64,000 nt of DNA from Ashinkailepas kermadecensis (GCA_034440615.1 JAOTOM010003168.1:62001-126000); one strand, 5' to 3'. Shown: positions 35,040-46,440, counted from the stretch's first letter. Program-made: numbers and translations. The notes: a model not told the origin generated them from the sequence alone.

Positions 35040-36150
35040 GTGGCTACCGGCTGAAGGTCACACGGGACAGTCACACACCGCGTGCGACGGAGGTGGCTGC
35101 TGGACTCCCGCTGACGGCCACACGGGACAGTCACGCACCGCGTGCGGCGGAGGTGGCTGCTGGACACCCGCTGACGGCCACACGGAACAGTCACACACCG
35201 CGTGCGGCGGAGGTGGCTGCCGGACACCCGCTGACGGCCACACGGAACAGTCACACACCGCGTGCGGCGGAGGTGGCTGCCGGACACCCGCTGACGGCCA
35301 CACGGAACAGTCACACACCGCGTGCGGCGGAGGTGGCTGCCGGACACCCGCTGACGGCCACACGGGACCCTGCGGCGGGGGGGGCTGCGGACCCCCCCGC
35401 CCCCCCAACGGAACAGTCACACACCGCGTGCGGCGGAGGTGCTGCCGACACCCGCTGACGGCCACACGGAACAGTCACACACCGCGTGCGGCGGGGGCTC
35501 CCCCGGCACACGGGACAGTCACACACCGCGTGCGGCGGAGGTGGCTGCCGGACACCCGCTGACGGCCACACGGGACAGTCACACACCGCGTGCGGCGGAG
35601 GTGGCTGCTGATGCACACGCGTGCGGCGGAGGTGGCTGCCGGCCACACACAGTCACACACCGCGTGGGCGGAGGTGGCTGCCGGACACCCGCTGACGGCA
35701 CAGGGCCCGGGGGGGGGGGCACGCTGCCACACCGCGTGCGGCGGAGGTGGCTGCCGGACACCCGCTGACGCCACACGGGACAGTCACACACCGCGTGCGG
35801 CGGAGGTGGCTCGGACACCCGCTGACGGCCACACGGGACAGTCACACACCGCGTGCGGCGGAGGTGGCTGCCGGACACCGCTGACGGCCAACGGGACAGT
35901 CACACACGCGTGCGGCGGGGTGGCTGCTGATGGCCACACGGAACAGTCAACACTGCGTGCGGCGGAGGTGGCTGCCGGACACCCGCTGACGGCCACACGG
36001 GACAGTCACACACCGCGTGCGGTGGAGGTGGCTGCTGACGGCCAACGGAACAGTCACACACCGCGTGCGGCGGAGGTGGCTGCCGGACACCCGCTGACGG
36101 CCACACGGGACAGTCACACACCGCGTGCGGTGGAGGTGCCCGCATGCGAT
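35040..36150. repeat. 60-bp minisatellite, 3' half disrupted
   Basis: Starts with exact 60-bp phase (35101, 35161, 35221, 35281): ctgacggccacacgggacag, tcacacaccgcgtgcggcgg, aggtggctgccggacacccg. From about 35370 the units carry many deletions and extra G or C runs (35377-35407 and 35709-35719), then recover near 35940-36150. The 20-residue open cycle in the first part is a product of the 60-bp period. Confidence 0.92.
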
Positions 36151-36307
36151 CCTGGATTGGTTGTCGTTTTGCGGTGCACAGTCCCAGAGGCCACATGGCG
36201 TCGCCTGCCTCTCGTCCTGGCAGGAAGGGCGGACGCCGCGGGGAATCGAACCCCGTATCTCTGGGATGCCGGGCGCTCAGCTTAACCACTGAGCTACCGA
36301 CGGCCCC
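36150..36307 (-). mobile_element. tRNA-derived SINE or tRNA pseudogene, minus strand
   Basis: On the minus strand, from 36307, the sequence starts ggggccgtcggtagctcagt (box A TAGCTCAGTGG) and reaches a perfect box B, ggttcgattcc, inside a paired T stem CGGGG/CCCCG. The acceptor pairs about six of seven with gcggcgtcc, but I cannot fold a canonical anticodon stem, so I prefer a SINE head or pseudogene to a functional tRNA. About 80 bp of possible SINE body follows toward 36150. Confidence 0.6.
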
Positions 36308-36845
36308 AAGTTCCTAGATATTATGCTGCTGCTGCCTGCGCCAGGGGTAGGATATGCCTACGCATTGCATCGCAGCCGATGCTGTATTGTCCGCCGCACA
36401 GGTCGATAATTCGACACAGACACACGCAGCGAGCAGTCTCCCCTGAACTCGGCTCATAGGCTCACCAAGCACGAAATGCAGCGAATAGTCTCGCCTTAAC
36501 CCATATCAGAGGAATACTAGCCACTCTAGAGGAAAGGCCGTGCGAGAATGAAAATGAACCTCGTAAGGGCATGCACGAGACGAGGCACCTGCTAATGCGG
36601 CCGGGCACCTCGTAGAGGAATACCAGGCACGCTGCTGATGCTGGTGGGGTTATATTGCACATATCAGCATGGCCAGAGAACCAAATTCATTAGATATCAG
36701 GAACTTCGAGAGGCTGTCAGCCTTCTGTCTGACCCCATATCAGTCCACATCCCAGCTGCAGGAGGGAAGACCATGCAAAAAGAAAAATGCAACTCGTAAC
36801 AATACAACCACCGAAATGGATTTTCGACCAGAAACCGTGTAGTGT
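36308..36845. other. Unique spacer
   Basis: No gene recognised; short diverged duplications (cacctcgtagaggaatacc, cagaggaatactagccac). Confidence 0.4.
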
Positions 36846-37812
36846 TATGCCGTCACCTGTCACCTGTCTGCCGTCACCTGTCTGCCGTCACCTGTCTGCC
36901 GTCACCTGTCTGCCGTCACCTGTCACCTGTCTGCCGTCACCTGTCTGCCGTCACCTGTCACCTGTCTGCCGTCACCTGTCACCTGTCTGCCGTCACCTGT
37001 AGCCGTTACCTGTCACCTGTCTGCCGTCACCTGTCACCTGTCTGCCATCACATGTCTGCCGTCACCTGTCACCTGTCTGCCATCACCTGTCTGCCGTCAC
37101 CTGTCTGCCATCACCTGTCTGCCGTCACCTGTCACCTGTCTGCCGTCACCTGTCACCTGTTATGACGTCACCTGTCTGCCGTCACTTGTTATGCCGTCAC
37201 CTGTCACATGTCTGCTGTCACCTGTCTGCCGTCACCTGTCTGCCGTCACCTGTTATGCCGTCACCTGTCTGCCGTCACCTGTAGCCGTTACCTGTCACCT
37301 GTCTGCCGTCACCTGTCACCTGTCTGCCATCACCTGTCTGCCGTCACCTGTCACCTGTCTGCCATCACCTGTCTGCCGTCACCTGTCACCTGTCTGCCGT
37401 CACCTGTCACCTGTTATGACGTCACCTGTCTGCCGTCACTTGTTATGCCGTCACCTGTCACATGTCTGCCGTCACCTGTCTGCCGTCACTTGTTATGCCG
37501 TCACCTGTCACCTGTCTGCCGTCACCTGTTATGCCGTCACCTGTCACCTGTCTGCCGTCACCTGTTATGCCGTCACATGTCACCTGTCTGCCGTCACTTG
37601 TTATGCCGTCACCTGTCACCTGTCTGCCGTCACCTGTTATGCCGTCACCTGTCTGCCGTCACCTGTCACCTGTTATGCCGTCACCTGTCACCTGTCTGCC
37701 GTCACCTGTCTGCCGTCACCCGTTATGCCGTCACCTGTCTGCCGTCACCTGTTATGCCGTCACCTGTCTGCCGTCACCTGTCACCTGTTATGACGTCACC
37801 TGTCTGCCGTGA
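36846..37812. repeat. Heptamer-built minisatellite rich in CACCTG
   Basis: The array is made of 7-bp blocks cacctgt and ctgccgt in variable order, giving 14- and 21-bp steps, plus an 8-bp block tatgccgt. Later parts show a higher-order cycle around gttatgccgtcacctgtcac. Each cacctgt carries the E-box CACCTG. Frames stay open in + (up to 229 codons) by arithmetic. Confidence 0.93.
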
Positions 37813-38009
37813 TGTGGCCGCAGTTACCCTGACGTGCGCCTCAGAGCGGCTGCTGTGGGTAAGGAGGATCAGTGTGCTCGCCCGCCGGCTGGCGTGACGG
37901 CCGCGCCAGGCCGTGACGATGGCCTCACGTGACGCGTCCGGACAGCCACGACGCGGCACGAGGCGCAATCACAGACGCGCAAACAAGCGTCACGGCCGGT
38001 CGGCGGCGC
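37813..38009. other. CpG-rich joint between two arrays
   Basis: Short GC/CpG-rich segment between the heptamer array and the 44-bp array. No gene. Confidence 0.5.
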
Positions 38010-38985
38010 GTGACGGGGCTATCGTGACCGAGGGGAGCGAGCACAGCCAACAGGTGACGGGGCTATCGTGACCGAGGGGAGCGAGCACAGCCAACAGGTG
38101 ACGGGGCTATCGTGACCGAGGGGAGCGAGCACAGCCAACAGGTGACGGGGCTATCGTGACCGAGGGGAGCGAGCACAGCCAACACGTGACGGGGCTATCG
38201 TGACCCAGGGGAGCGAGCACAGCCAACAGGTGACGGGGCTATCGTGACCGAGGGGAGCGAGCACAGCCAACAGGTGACGGGGCTATCGTGACCGAGGGGA
38301 GCGAGCACAGCCAACACGTGACGGAGCTATCGTGACCGAGGGGAGCGAGCACATCCAACACGTGACGGAGCTATCGTGACCGAGGGGAGCGAGCACAGCC
38401 AACAGGTGACGGGGCTATCGTGACCGAGGGGAGCGAGCACAGCCAACACGTGACGGGGCTATCGTGACCGAGGGGAGCGAGCACAGCCAACAGGTGACGG
38501 GGCTATCGTGACCGAGGGGAGCGAGCACAGCCAACAGGTGACGGGGCTATCGTGACCGAGGGGAGCGAGCACAGCCAACACGTGACGGGGCTATCGTGAC
38601 CGAGGGGAGCGAGCACAGCCAACACGTGACGGGGCTATCGTGACCGAGGGGAGCGAGCACAGCCGACACGTGACAGGGCTATCGTGACCGAGGGGAGCGA
38701 GCACAGCCAACAGGTGACGGGGCCATCGTGAGCGAGGGGAGCTACCACATCCAACACGTGACGGGGCTATCGTGACCGAGGGGAGCGAGCACAGCCAACA
38801 GGTGACGGGGCTATCGTGACCGAGGGGAGCGAGCACAGCCAACACGTGACGGGGCTATCGTGACCGAGGGGAGCGAGCACAGCCAACACGTGACGGGGCT
38901 ATCGTGACCGAGGGGAGCGAGCACAGCCAACAGGTGACGGGGCTATCGTGACCGAGGGGAGCGAGCACAGCCAACACGTGACAGG
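38010..38985. repeat. 44-bp minisatellite (array 2), very homogeneous
   Basis: About 22 copies of a 44-bp unit: gtgacggggctatcgtgacc, gaggggagcgagcacagcca, aca(g/c). No length changes are seen; only a few substitutions (ggagct, acatcc, near 38341 and 38730). The g/c variant at the unit joint makes either CAGGTG or the palindrome CACGTG. Near-identity suggests recent expansion or homogenisation. Confidence 0.95.
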
Positions 38986-39899
38986 GCATCGAACACATCA
39001 GACACTTCGATTGAACTACATTAGTTCACTTAATAACGTCGTAAGGGATATTTAAAAACACAGCTATGACAGGCTGAATATAATTTGGCGACAAACGAAT
39101 GAATGCATGGTTCAGTCGCTATTATCGGCACTATTATCACACTGTGGGACTAAATGCTAGCGAGGCACATATTTAGCTTTGCACGACGTTCGTTGACGTT
39201 GTTACGGATTTGGTTGAGTTGACGTAGGCTGTCTTGCAATATGTCAATGCTCACAGACTTGTCGCACATTATTTGTGTGATGTGCACTTAATAACATGAC
39301 CCATTTGTGCGTGAGAGAAAAAAATCGGCACACATAAATCCATCTTACATTAACATAGTATAACATACGATAATATAGGATTGACTGAGCATTACCAGAT
39401 TCGAGCCGAACCAGCGAGACTAATCGTCGTATGCAGGCGCCATGCATTTCCTATGTATCTTCCTGGCGTGAGCGTGTTAGGAATGCTGATCGTCGCAATT
39501 ACCTTGCTGTCGTTGTAGCTCATCGGCAGCTAATTAACAGTTCATGGCAAGCACTTCATTAGATCTTCCTCACGTAGAACTATCACAGAAGTAGGAGTAG
39601 AATCTCACGGCAATGACCACGCGTAAGGAGGCCCTTTCGTAGGGAGGCTCCTAGAATAGCGATCGCGGGGCCCGACGTTCCAGAGCTACGCCAGCAAGCA
39701 CAAGAAGCCCGAGAAGCTCAATAAGCACGAAGAACAGAAGAGCAAGGGCAAGAAGACAAGAAGCAAGAAGATAGCGGGAGACAAGAGCTCCAGACACCAT
39801 CGACGAGCACACGTGCGACTCGAGATGGAAGTGCGCCCTCACCAGATTCTCAACTTCTCTGTCTCCCAGTTAACCTTGGACCCCGGAGGAAACATAACG
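38986..39899. other. Unique spacer with purine-rich run
   Basis: No gene recognised. 39695-39790 is strongly purine-biased on the + strand (aagaagcaagaag-type runs). Confidence 0.45.
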
Positions 39900-40920
39900 G
39901 CGACGAGCCTACTGCTCTGGACCATTGCGGCAGGGGCAGAGACCATAGGGTGAAAGCTCGATCTTGGGTGCAACGAATCCGGTCTTGACCCTCCGCTTTG
40001 GCCGGACCGTCTCCGTAGCTCGGGGGCCTCTTATATCAGCGTGAAGTCCGCTGTCAGCTCTGAGCCCCTCTCCATCAGCGCGAGCCAAAGCCGATCCAGT
40101 GATCCTGCACGTTCGGCTCGGTGCCCACACCGTCGGCTCAGGGGCCTTCTTTCAAGGCTCAGGACACTCCCCGTACGGCCGAAGACCACTTTTTCAACAG
40201 CTGGGACCTCCTCGATCACGCAAGGAGCTCCTCTGCGGCTTCGCCCCCTCCGTCGACCCAGGGACCTCTTTCATGTCGGTTCTGGGCTCTCTCGCGACAG
40301 TCCAAGGTCCTCCAGCGCCTAGGGGTCCTCTTAGTTGGCGCAGGGGCCATCCAGAACCTCCTGAACAATCCTGGACCTTCTCTTTTGGGCAGAAGGCCCT
40401 CTTTCAACAGCTTGGCTCCCTCCATCAGGACAGGGGCCCTTATACGGCATGAACCCCATCCATCGGCCCAAGGGCTCTTTCTGACCGCCCCAAGTCCTCT
40501 CTGGCAAATAGGGCCCACCGTCGTCTCAGGGGCCCTCTTTGATGACCAGGGCATTTTCCGGCAGGTCGGGACCCCTTTGCAAAAGCTTCAGCTCTCTTCA
40601 TCAGGTCAGGGGGCCTTTCTTCGGCTTGGGCCTCGCCGTCAGCTCAGGGGCCCTTCATATTGGCTCGGGATCCTCTCCATCAGCTCGGAGGCCCTTCCAA
40701 CGATTCGGATCCTCCTCTGTCGACTTGAAAGTCCTTCACGTGGCCCAGTCGGGAGTCCTCAAAGTCTTCACCAGGGCGAAGACTTTGATCTCCGATGACT
40801 CGGGGCCATCGGAGAGTGCCTTCGTCGGCCAGGCACCCTTTCGTCAGCCCGAGGCCCCTTTCGTCGGTCTTGAGGACCATCACGTGGGTCCAGGAGGCCC
40901 TTATGGGGCCCTCAAGGCGG
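39900..40920. repeat. Highly degenerate repeat of about 30 bp
   Basis: Recurring but strongly diverged blocks such as caggggccctctttga, ctccatcagctcggagg and ctttcaacagctt at spacings near 30 bp. This looks like an ancient minisatellite; ORFs of up to 225 codons on + run across it without domain resemblance. Confidence 0.5.
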
Positions 40921-41000
40921 TCGCCTGAATGGCCTCCTCGAAATTTTTAGGGGAGGCTGCTTCCCCTTCGACCCCCCCCCTCGGATACGCCACTGGAGAC
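40921..41000 (-). mobile_element. Possible MITE end (CAGTGGCGTATCCGAGG)
   Basis: On the minus strand the segment starts ccagtggcgtatccgagg followed by a G run, similar in layout to the CACTGGCGGATC MITE. No second end is seen nearby, so it is at best a relic. Confidence 0.3.
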
Positions 41001-41026
41001 AGGACCGTTAAGGCCAGATGCGGCAG

Positions 41027-41200
41027 CGTCATGTCGCGCACCACACCTCAGGACCAGAGCCTGGACCAGAGCCTGGCAGAGGCCAGACCAGAGACCAGAC
41101 CAGAGACCAGACCAGAGACCAGACCAGACCAGAGCCTGGCACAGGATAGCGTGCTCCGTCATGTCACGCACCACACCTCAGGACCAGAGCCTGGTACAGG
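41027..41200. repeat. Tandem repeat within the LINE RT block
   Basis: The segment gcaccacacctcaggaccag appears at about 41037 and again at 41168, each followed later by gtagcgtgctcc or gatagcgtgctcc. Between them is a period-12 run (agaccagaccag and variants). The duplicated segment is the RT sequence just before the GSVL motif, so the array arose inside LINE coding DNA. Confidence 0.75.
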
Positions 41201-42420
41201 GTAGCGTGCTCCCGCCCAGCCTCTTCCACATCATGATTAACAACATACTTGCTGATCACACCGACACATCACTTCAATATTCACTTTTCGCGGACGACAT
41301 AGCCATTAGAACAACAGCAAAATGCTTCCTAAAAACCGATAGAACAATTCAAATAGCTCTAGACCACTTAGCAAAGTGGTGCAAAACTTAGAGCCTCACC
41401 CTACCCGCAGAAGAATCGGCCACAGTAACATGTAGTCGCCTCATCCACAAACTCACAACTTTTCTTCACATCAACGGCAAAGCTATCGAACAATTGAAAA
41501 TTCAAGTTCTTAAGAGTACACCTGGACCAAAGACTTAGCTTAAATACACAGATAACTGCTAAGAGATGAGCGAAGCGCGTTAAACTACTCCGTGCACTAA
41601 CAGGCACATACTTGGGAGGAGACAGAAACACACTACCGCGATTCTACAAGTCAATAATACGACCCATCCTAGAATACAGCAGCTTCATATTTGCTACCAT
41701 TTCGTCAATATTGAGCAAACAATTCGAAGCCATTCCAAACAACTGCATCAGAACACCCACAAGAGCCCTCAACGCCACACCGATAGCCAGTTTTCTAATA
41801 GACTTAGACATGCCTACCCTCCGCTTCAGAAGGACACAACAGCTGTGCTGCTACCACATTACAATTAAGTCCATTGAAAATCGTCTGGAACAACGATGCA
41901 TTCAGCCTGACAGATATGACTGGAGTCGGTTTCGGCACAAACTCCCACCATTTACTGTTCAAATTGCCACGGCTCTTTCAGATCTTAACCTCACAATGCC
42001 AAACACTGCAGCTCGACCGCCCACTAGGCAATTCTCGACCCACAGACAACCAAAGGTCGAGTACTTGCGTTCGGGAAAGAAATCATACCGGCAGACGTTC
42101 TTGGCACCTGCAACAAATTCCCAGATCTCAACAATCATAAAACACTCGTATTCATGGATAGATCAAAATACGAGGTCAGAGTAGGCATCGGTATCACTGA
42201 ATCAGGCTTTAGGCTTTCCAAACGTCTATCGGATAACTTTTTAATCTACACCGCTGAAGGACTGGCCATTCTCATTGCCATCTCCATTCTAAAGAGGCGC
42301 GAAACGAGAAACGTGGTGATTTGTTCAGATTCCAAATTAGTCCTTCAGCCAATGAACAACACACCGACTGCCCACATCCAGTCATTGATCGGATCCAACA
42401 AACCGTGGCCCGCAACATAA
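41161..42420 (+). pseudogene. LINE ORF2: reverse transcriptase and RNase H, broken
   Basis: RT block 4 reads GSVLPPSLF at about 41200; the catalytic block reads LFADDIAI at about 41283. A stop ends this frame at 41389. RT thumb-like sequence with FYKSIIRPILEYSS lies in the open stretch 41612-42184. RNase H begins near 42154 in another frame (MDRSKYEV, then GIGITESG, CSDSKLVLQ), and continues beyond 42420 in a further frame with WIPGHVNIPGNEQADRLAKQ at about 42440. In life the protein copies its RNA at a nicked target site and RNase H removes the template. Stops and frame changes make it non-functional. Confidence 0.85.
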
Positions 42421-42429
42421 ACAACGCTT

Positions 42430-42860
42430 CTTCTTTCTCTGGATTCCGGGTCACGTCAACATTCCAGGAAACGAGCAAGCAGACAGGCTGGCAAAGCAAG
42501 CCTTAGCATCGACCACTTATCCCAACATGAAATATTCGGTAAACGATTGCAAAGGACTCCTGCAACGCCACATACGTAAGAATCGCCAGAATACATGAAC
42601 GCAACACAACTCTACACCTCACCCTTCCAACCACACCCACAACATCAAACCAACGCGAACGCTAGGCACATGGAACACATCAAGCCAATCACACCGCCAA
42701 AAGAAAATCGTCCGCACTAGACTTAGAACTGGTTGTACAAAACTAACACGGCCTCAACTGGAGGATAATGATTATACAACACCTCACTGCAACTCCTGCA
42801 ACACCACATTAAGCATAGGCCACATCCTGATAGACGGCAGTAGCTTTGACGCTCACAGAC
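42430..42860 (+). pseudogene. LINE ORF2 C-terminus: RNase H end and zinc knuckle
   Basis: After the WIPGH block (catalytic-region His and the Asp of EQAD) comes a linker of about 250 bp and then RTGCTKLTRPQLEDNDY with a CNSCNTTLSIGHIL motif at about 42789, a CxxC...H arrangement typical of the C-terminal knuckle of I/Jockey-type ORF2. It is present once here; in the inverted copy the same segment has expanded into a five-unit array. Confidence 0.75.
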
Positions 42861-43084
42861 AACCGCTTAAAAAACCTTCTACCAAAAAGAGGGCATCACC
42901 CTCTCGATTCCATCACTTCTGGGCGACAAACACCAATAACTCCTCCAATTACCATTTGGCTATGTGTACGCCACCAAACAAGCAGGAGCATTGTAAACAC
43001 CACAACACCAACACGCAATTCAACACGCGCTGCGAGCCCGTGAATACATTCGTAGGAATAATGCAAATAGCCGTCCACGAATTG

Positions 43085-43285
43085 CATCGGACTTAAATGA
43101 GCCGATTCGTTTTCGTCGACAGCTACCTAGCAGTGCCGTCGGACGTAGATGAGCCGACTTGCCTGACAAATTGGCATAGCATAAAAGGTGCCACAGGTGC
43201 CATCGGAAGTAGATGAGCCGATTTGCTTTGCAATTCATAACGTAAAACGGATACCCAGAGGTACAACGGGCGAAGACGAACCGAA
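43085..43285 (+). repeat. Four-fold motif in the LINE 3' region
   Basis: A block like ggacgtagatgagccgattt recurs at about 43090, 43140, 43205 and 43270, roughly every 50-65 bp, each followed by an A/T-rich stretch. The same four blocks are kept in the inverted copy (62840-63060). This may be a tandemly duplicated RNA signal for the reverse transcriptase. Confidence 0.7.
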
Positions 43286-43600
43286 TTGCAAAACACCGTA
43301 CTAACCTCACATCCAACCTTGCATGAAAGTAAGCTACCACTAACCTCGACTAACAACAAGCACGCGGTAGCCGGTGGATAGGCGGCGTAGACAATTACCT
43401 CCTTGTTCGCACGGTGAAGATTCCTCGGTGCTCTTCGACAAGAGTATGGCTAATGCTGGCACCCTGGCAAAACCAACTTTTTAGTCAACCCCCTCCCCAC
43501 CCAACTACAAATTATCTTGTGGAAGAGTAAAGTAAACTAAACACACTGAACATCCAGGAGATGTCCCCCGCCCAGCCAGCACCTTAACGTTAAATACAGG

Positions 43601-44174
43601 ACTCACTTAATATAAATGTACACTTACACATGTAACTTGCTTGCAAAAGCCCATTCGCTTTAAAGGCGGTGCAAATGACCTCTATGGTCCGGCACGTCTC
43701 TATGCACATTATCCTACATCCCCTCCCCCGCGACAGTGACAATATACATAATATTTATTATACGATGCACACTGCTGGTAAAGCGTACTCCATTTATTTT
43801 CCTCTTTTGAATAGTAAGATTATATAGGCTTATGCTCAAAGGCGGGTCAAAGCGAAAACAAATGTATGGGGGTATATTTCGGCCGTGGACCATTTGGACT
43901 GAAGACCGAAGATGGCTCACAGGCGAAATACATCTCCATGGATTTTGCTTAGGTTAACTTTAACTTTTAAGCGTGAGGCTACGTGATCCCAACATTCATA
44001 TCATGTTGCTCATTAACTGAGCGATGGGCGCTACATAACCGTAGCAGTTGAAGCGCCCTTAAGCCCAAATAATCAATCAATCAATCATTAACTTAGCGAT
44101 AGCAACGATCCGTATGATCTTTCTTTGCATTTGTCCAACATATTTTAAATTCCCAGCCTTCTAGAGCACACTCG
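43601..44174. other. Unique spacer with possible SINE tail
   Basis: No gene recognised. 44005-44095 (ctgagcgatgggcgctacat ... gaagcgcccttaagc followed by (aatc)n) looks like the 3' end of a SINE or LINE with a short tetranucleotide tail, but no head is visible. Confidence 0.35.
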
Positions 44175-44680
44175 GCACGCCAACAGTCGCTGCAGCTCTG
44201 GGCGGGCGGCAGGTGCGGCACACTCGGCGACCATCCATCTCGGCGGCGCGGTGCGCGCGCAAAGCGGGCGCGTTTCACCGCATTCGTCACGGGAGTCGTG
44301 TGCCGGCGCGACGCGCGGCGCGCTTTGTCTCCGCGACGATCGCGTCGGTCACGGCGCGTCGGCGCCGGCGGCCGGCCGACACCTCGCGCCGCCGCCCCCA
44401 ATTCGTCAATGGCGAGCGGGCGCGGCAAAAACGGCGCACATTATGTGCAGTCCGGCGCGGCCGCGCTCGCTGCGCGCACCCGCGAGATTTGCGTTTTTCT
44501 GTCGGCGGCGGTCGATTGCAGGCGGCTCAGCGGGGTGTCGGCGGGGTGTCGGCGGGGTGTCGGCGGTCGGGTCGGATCAGGTGGTGGATTTGCGTGACAC
44601 GGTGTGGTGACCTGTGCCCTACAGCACCGGCAGGGCGCGGCCGGCCAGCGGATCATGGGCGGAGGTGGGATCGTGGCGAG
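44175..44680. other. CpG-island-like patch
   Basis: The most CpG-dense segment in the window, with frequent gcgcgc and cggcgg words and a ggggtgtcggc repeat (about three copies, 44530-44570). It could be a promoter-type CpG island or simply GC-rich DNA. ORFs on both strands (up to 191 codons) are compositional and lack domains. Confidence 0.5.
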
Positions 44681-44889
44681 CGCAGGCCGGGCGGCGCTTG
44701 GGCGAAGTCGGTCACGCAGAATAGGATTGGTGGCTTTGATGGAGGCAAGCTGGGTGCAGTGTCGGGAGGTCAAATCGCCTTCGGTTAGAGCGGGTGATCC
44801 TAGTCTTTTTGTACGGCCTTCTAAAAAGATACTGGACGTATCCGAGGGTCTTATAATTCCGTCTCAAGTCACATCATCGAGGCCTCATG

Positions 44890-45330
44890 GAGTGACCATG
44901 AGGTCACTCCGGGGACAAATGGCAGAGTACCCCTCACCATCCCACCAGCGGTGCATGTCCTGACACACTACTGTAGACCATGAGGTCACTCCGGGGACAA
45001 ATGGCAGAGTACCCCTCACCATCCCACCAGCGGTGCATGGTCATCACCGCTGACCACACAGCTACTGTAGACCATGAGGCTACTCTGGGGACAAATGGCA
45101 GAGCACCCCTCACCATCCCACCCAGCGGTGCATGGTCATCACTGCTGACCACACAGCTACTGTAGACCATGAGGTCACTCTGGGGACAAATGGTAGAGTA
45201 CCCCTCACCATCCCACCCAGCGGTGCATGGTCATCACCGCTGACCACACAGCTACTGTAGACCATGAGGCCACTCTGGGGACAAATGGCAGAGCACCCCT
45301 CACCATCCCACCCAGCAGTGTGTGGTCATA
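44890..45330. repeat. Minisatellite of about 94 bp, five copies
   Basis: Starts of gaccatgagg at 44894, 44976, 45070, 45165 and 45260 give units of 82, 94, 95 and 95 bp. Contains ggggacaaatggcagagtac, ccctcaccatcccaccagcg and tgcatggtcatcaccgctga. The first unit lacks about 12 bp. Confidence 0.93.
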
Positions 45331-45582
45331 TGAGTAGGAAATAAATTGAACTGGGCATTTAACGACCACTTGGACTGCACGGTTTATCGGCGCGATTTAT
45401 GTGACGTGGCCACGTCTGGACGCAGCTCGCTCTGATCAACTGCCCTTTGTCCGACGCCGCACATCCAATTGGAAAACAAAGCCACGCTCAGTCATTTCCA
45501 CTGGCCAATAAGTGAACGCTATCTTTCAGAACTTTGTCTCTCTGTGTCATACAACCGGCAGACAAACGGCAAGCCTACGTGA
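45331..45582. other. Unique spacer
   Basis: No gene recognised. Confidence 0.4.
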
Positions 45583-45838
45583 CAGCCGAGCCGGACAGAG
45601 GTGGCGGTCGAGCCGGACAGAGGTGGCGGTCGAGCCGGACAGAGGTGGCGGTCGAGCCGGACAGAGGTGGCGGTCGGACAGCCGAGCCGGACAGAGGTGG
45701 CGGTCGAGCCGGACAGAGGTGGCGGTCGAGCCGGACAGAGGTGACAGCCGAGCCGGACAGAGGTGGCGGTCGAGCCGGACAGAGGTGGCGGTCGAGCCGG
45801 ACAGAGGTGACAGCCGAGCCGGACAGAGGTGGCGGTCG
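45583..45838. repeat. 22-bp minisatellite (gagccggacagaggtggcgg)
   Basis: About 11 copies of a 22-bp unit; a variant with gtgacagcc in place of gtggcggtc recurs, breaking the array into larger cycles. Frames stay open by arithmetic. Confidence 0.92.
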
Positions 45839-46440
45839 GCTGCAGCTCCAAAACCACTCGGATCTCCTGCCGCCCGCTGTATTCAGCACCTCACTGCATG
45901 GAACCATGCTCCACTGACGTCTCCAGTGGAAACAACCGCGCTCGTTGATCGTTTCCCGAATCTCCTGATGAAGCCCTGCTGCCACTCCTTGGCCAGGCCA
46001 TGATAGCAGCATGATCCACACATCCGCACGTTCTATGCACGAGCTTCTTCAGGAAGAGTCCAACAAGGCAGCGATCTCTTGAACACCCACAATGACTGAT
46101 GAGATTACCCAGCATTTTGAAGAGCACTGCTGAAGTGCAATTGAGACCTGCTGAAGTACCGTGCAATATGTATTGCTTGATGCTGTACATATGCATGTAT
46201 GAAAGAGTTCCAAAATTATTGGTGGGGCCCAATACATGGAGGTAATGAGTGCAGGCAATTTGGTTAGCAAAACAAGACCGCGCCTTCGTCCTCCAGGCAG
46301 GCCGTGGCAGACGTCTTCACATCAGGAAATGCTGCTGGCAGCGGGCTTCAGATGGACAGGAGGAGGAGGGGGAGGAGGAGGTGGAGAAGGAGCAGAGTCC
46401 GTGCGTGACGTCACAAGACGGTAGCTGAGGGCGGGGGGTT
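45839..46440. other. Unique spacer with (GGA)n run
   Basis: No gene recognised. A short (gga)n purine run lies at about 46360-46395, just before the 20-bp array. Confidence 0.45.

Larger units (their letters stand above)
41027..43600 (+). mobile_element. I-clade-like LINE, 3' part, copy 1
   Basis: A 5'-truncated non-LTR retrotransposon with reverse transcriptase palm, RNase H, a CCHC-like knuckle and a 3' region. It aligns end to end with the minus-strand copy at 62505-64000, including the 3' untranslated region and the end near gagatgtcccccgccc. RNase H after RT points to the I group of LINEs. Several stops and at least two frame changes show it is dead. No poly(A) tail or target duplication identified. 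Confidence 0.85.

Noticed and set aside
36226..36307. Functional tRNA gene on the minus strand
   Set aside because: Box A and box B are good, but I cannot form a proper anticodon stem, and the sequence continues into a SINE-like body.
36846..38985. CRISPR array (short direct repeats)
   Set aside because: There are no unique spacers between repeats; units are directly head to tail, and the context is eukaryotic.
44213..44788. Arg-rich ORF of 191 codons in the CpG-rich patch
   Set aside because: Several frames on both strands are open there, as expected from high GC; the translation is low-complexity Arg/Ala.
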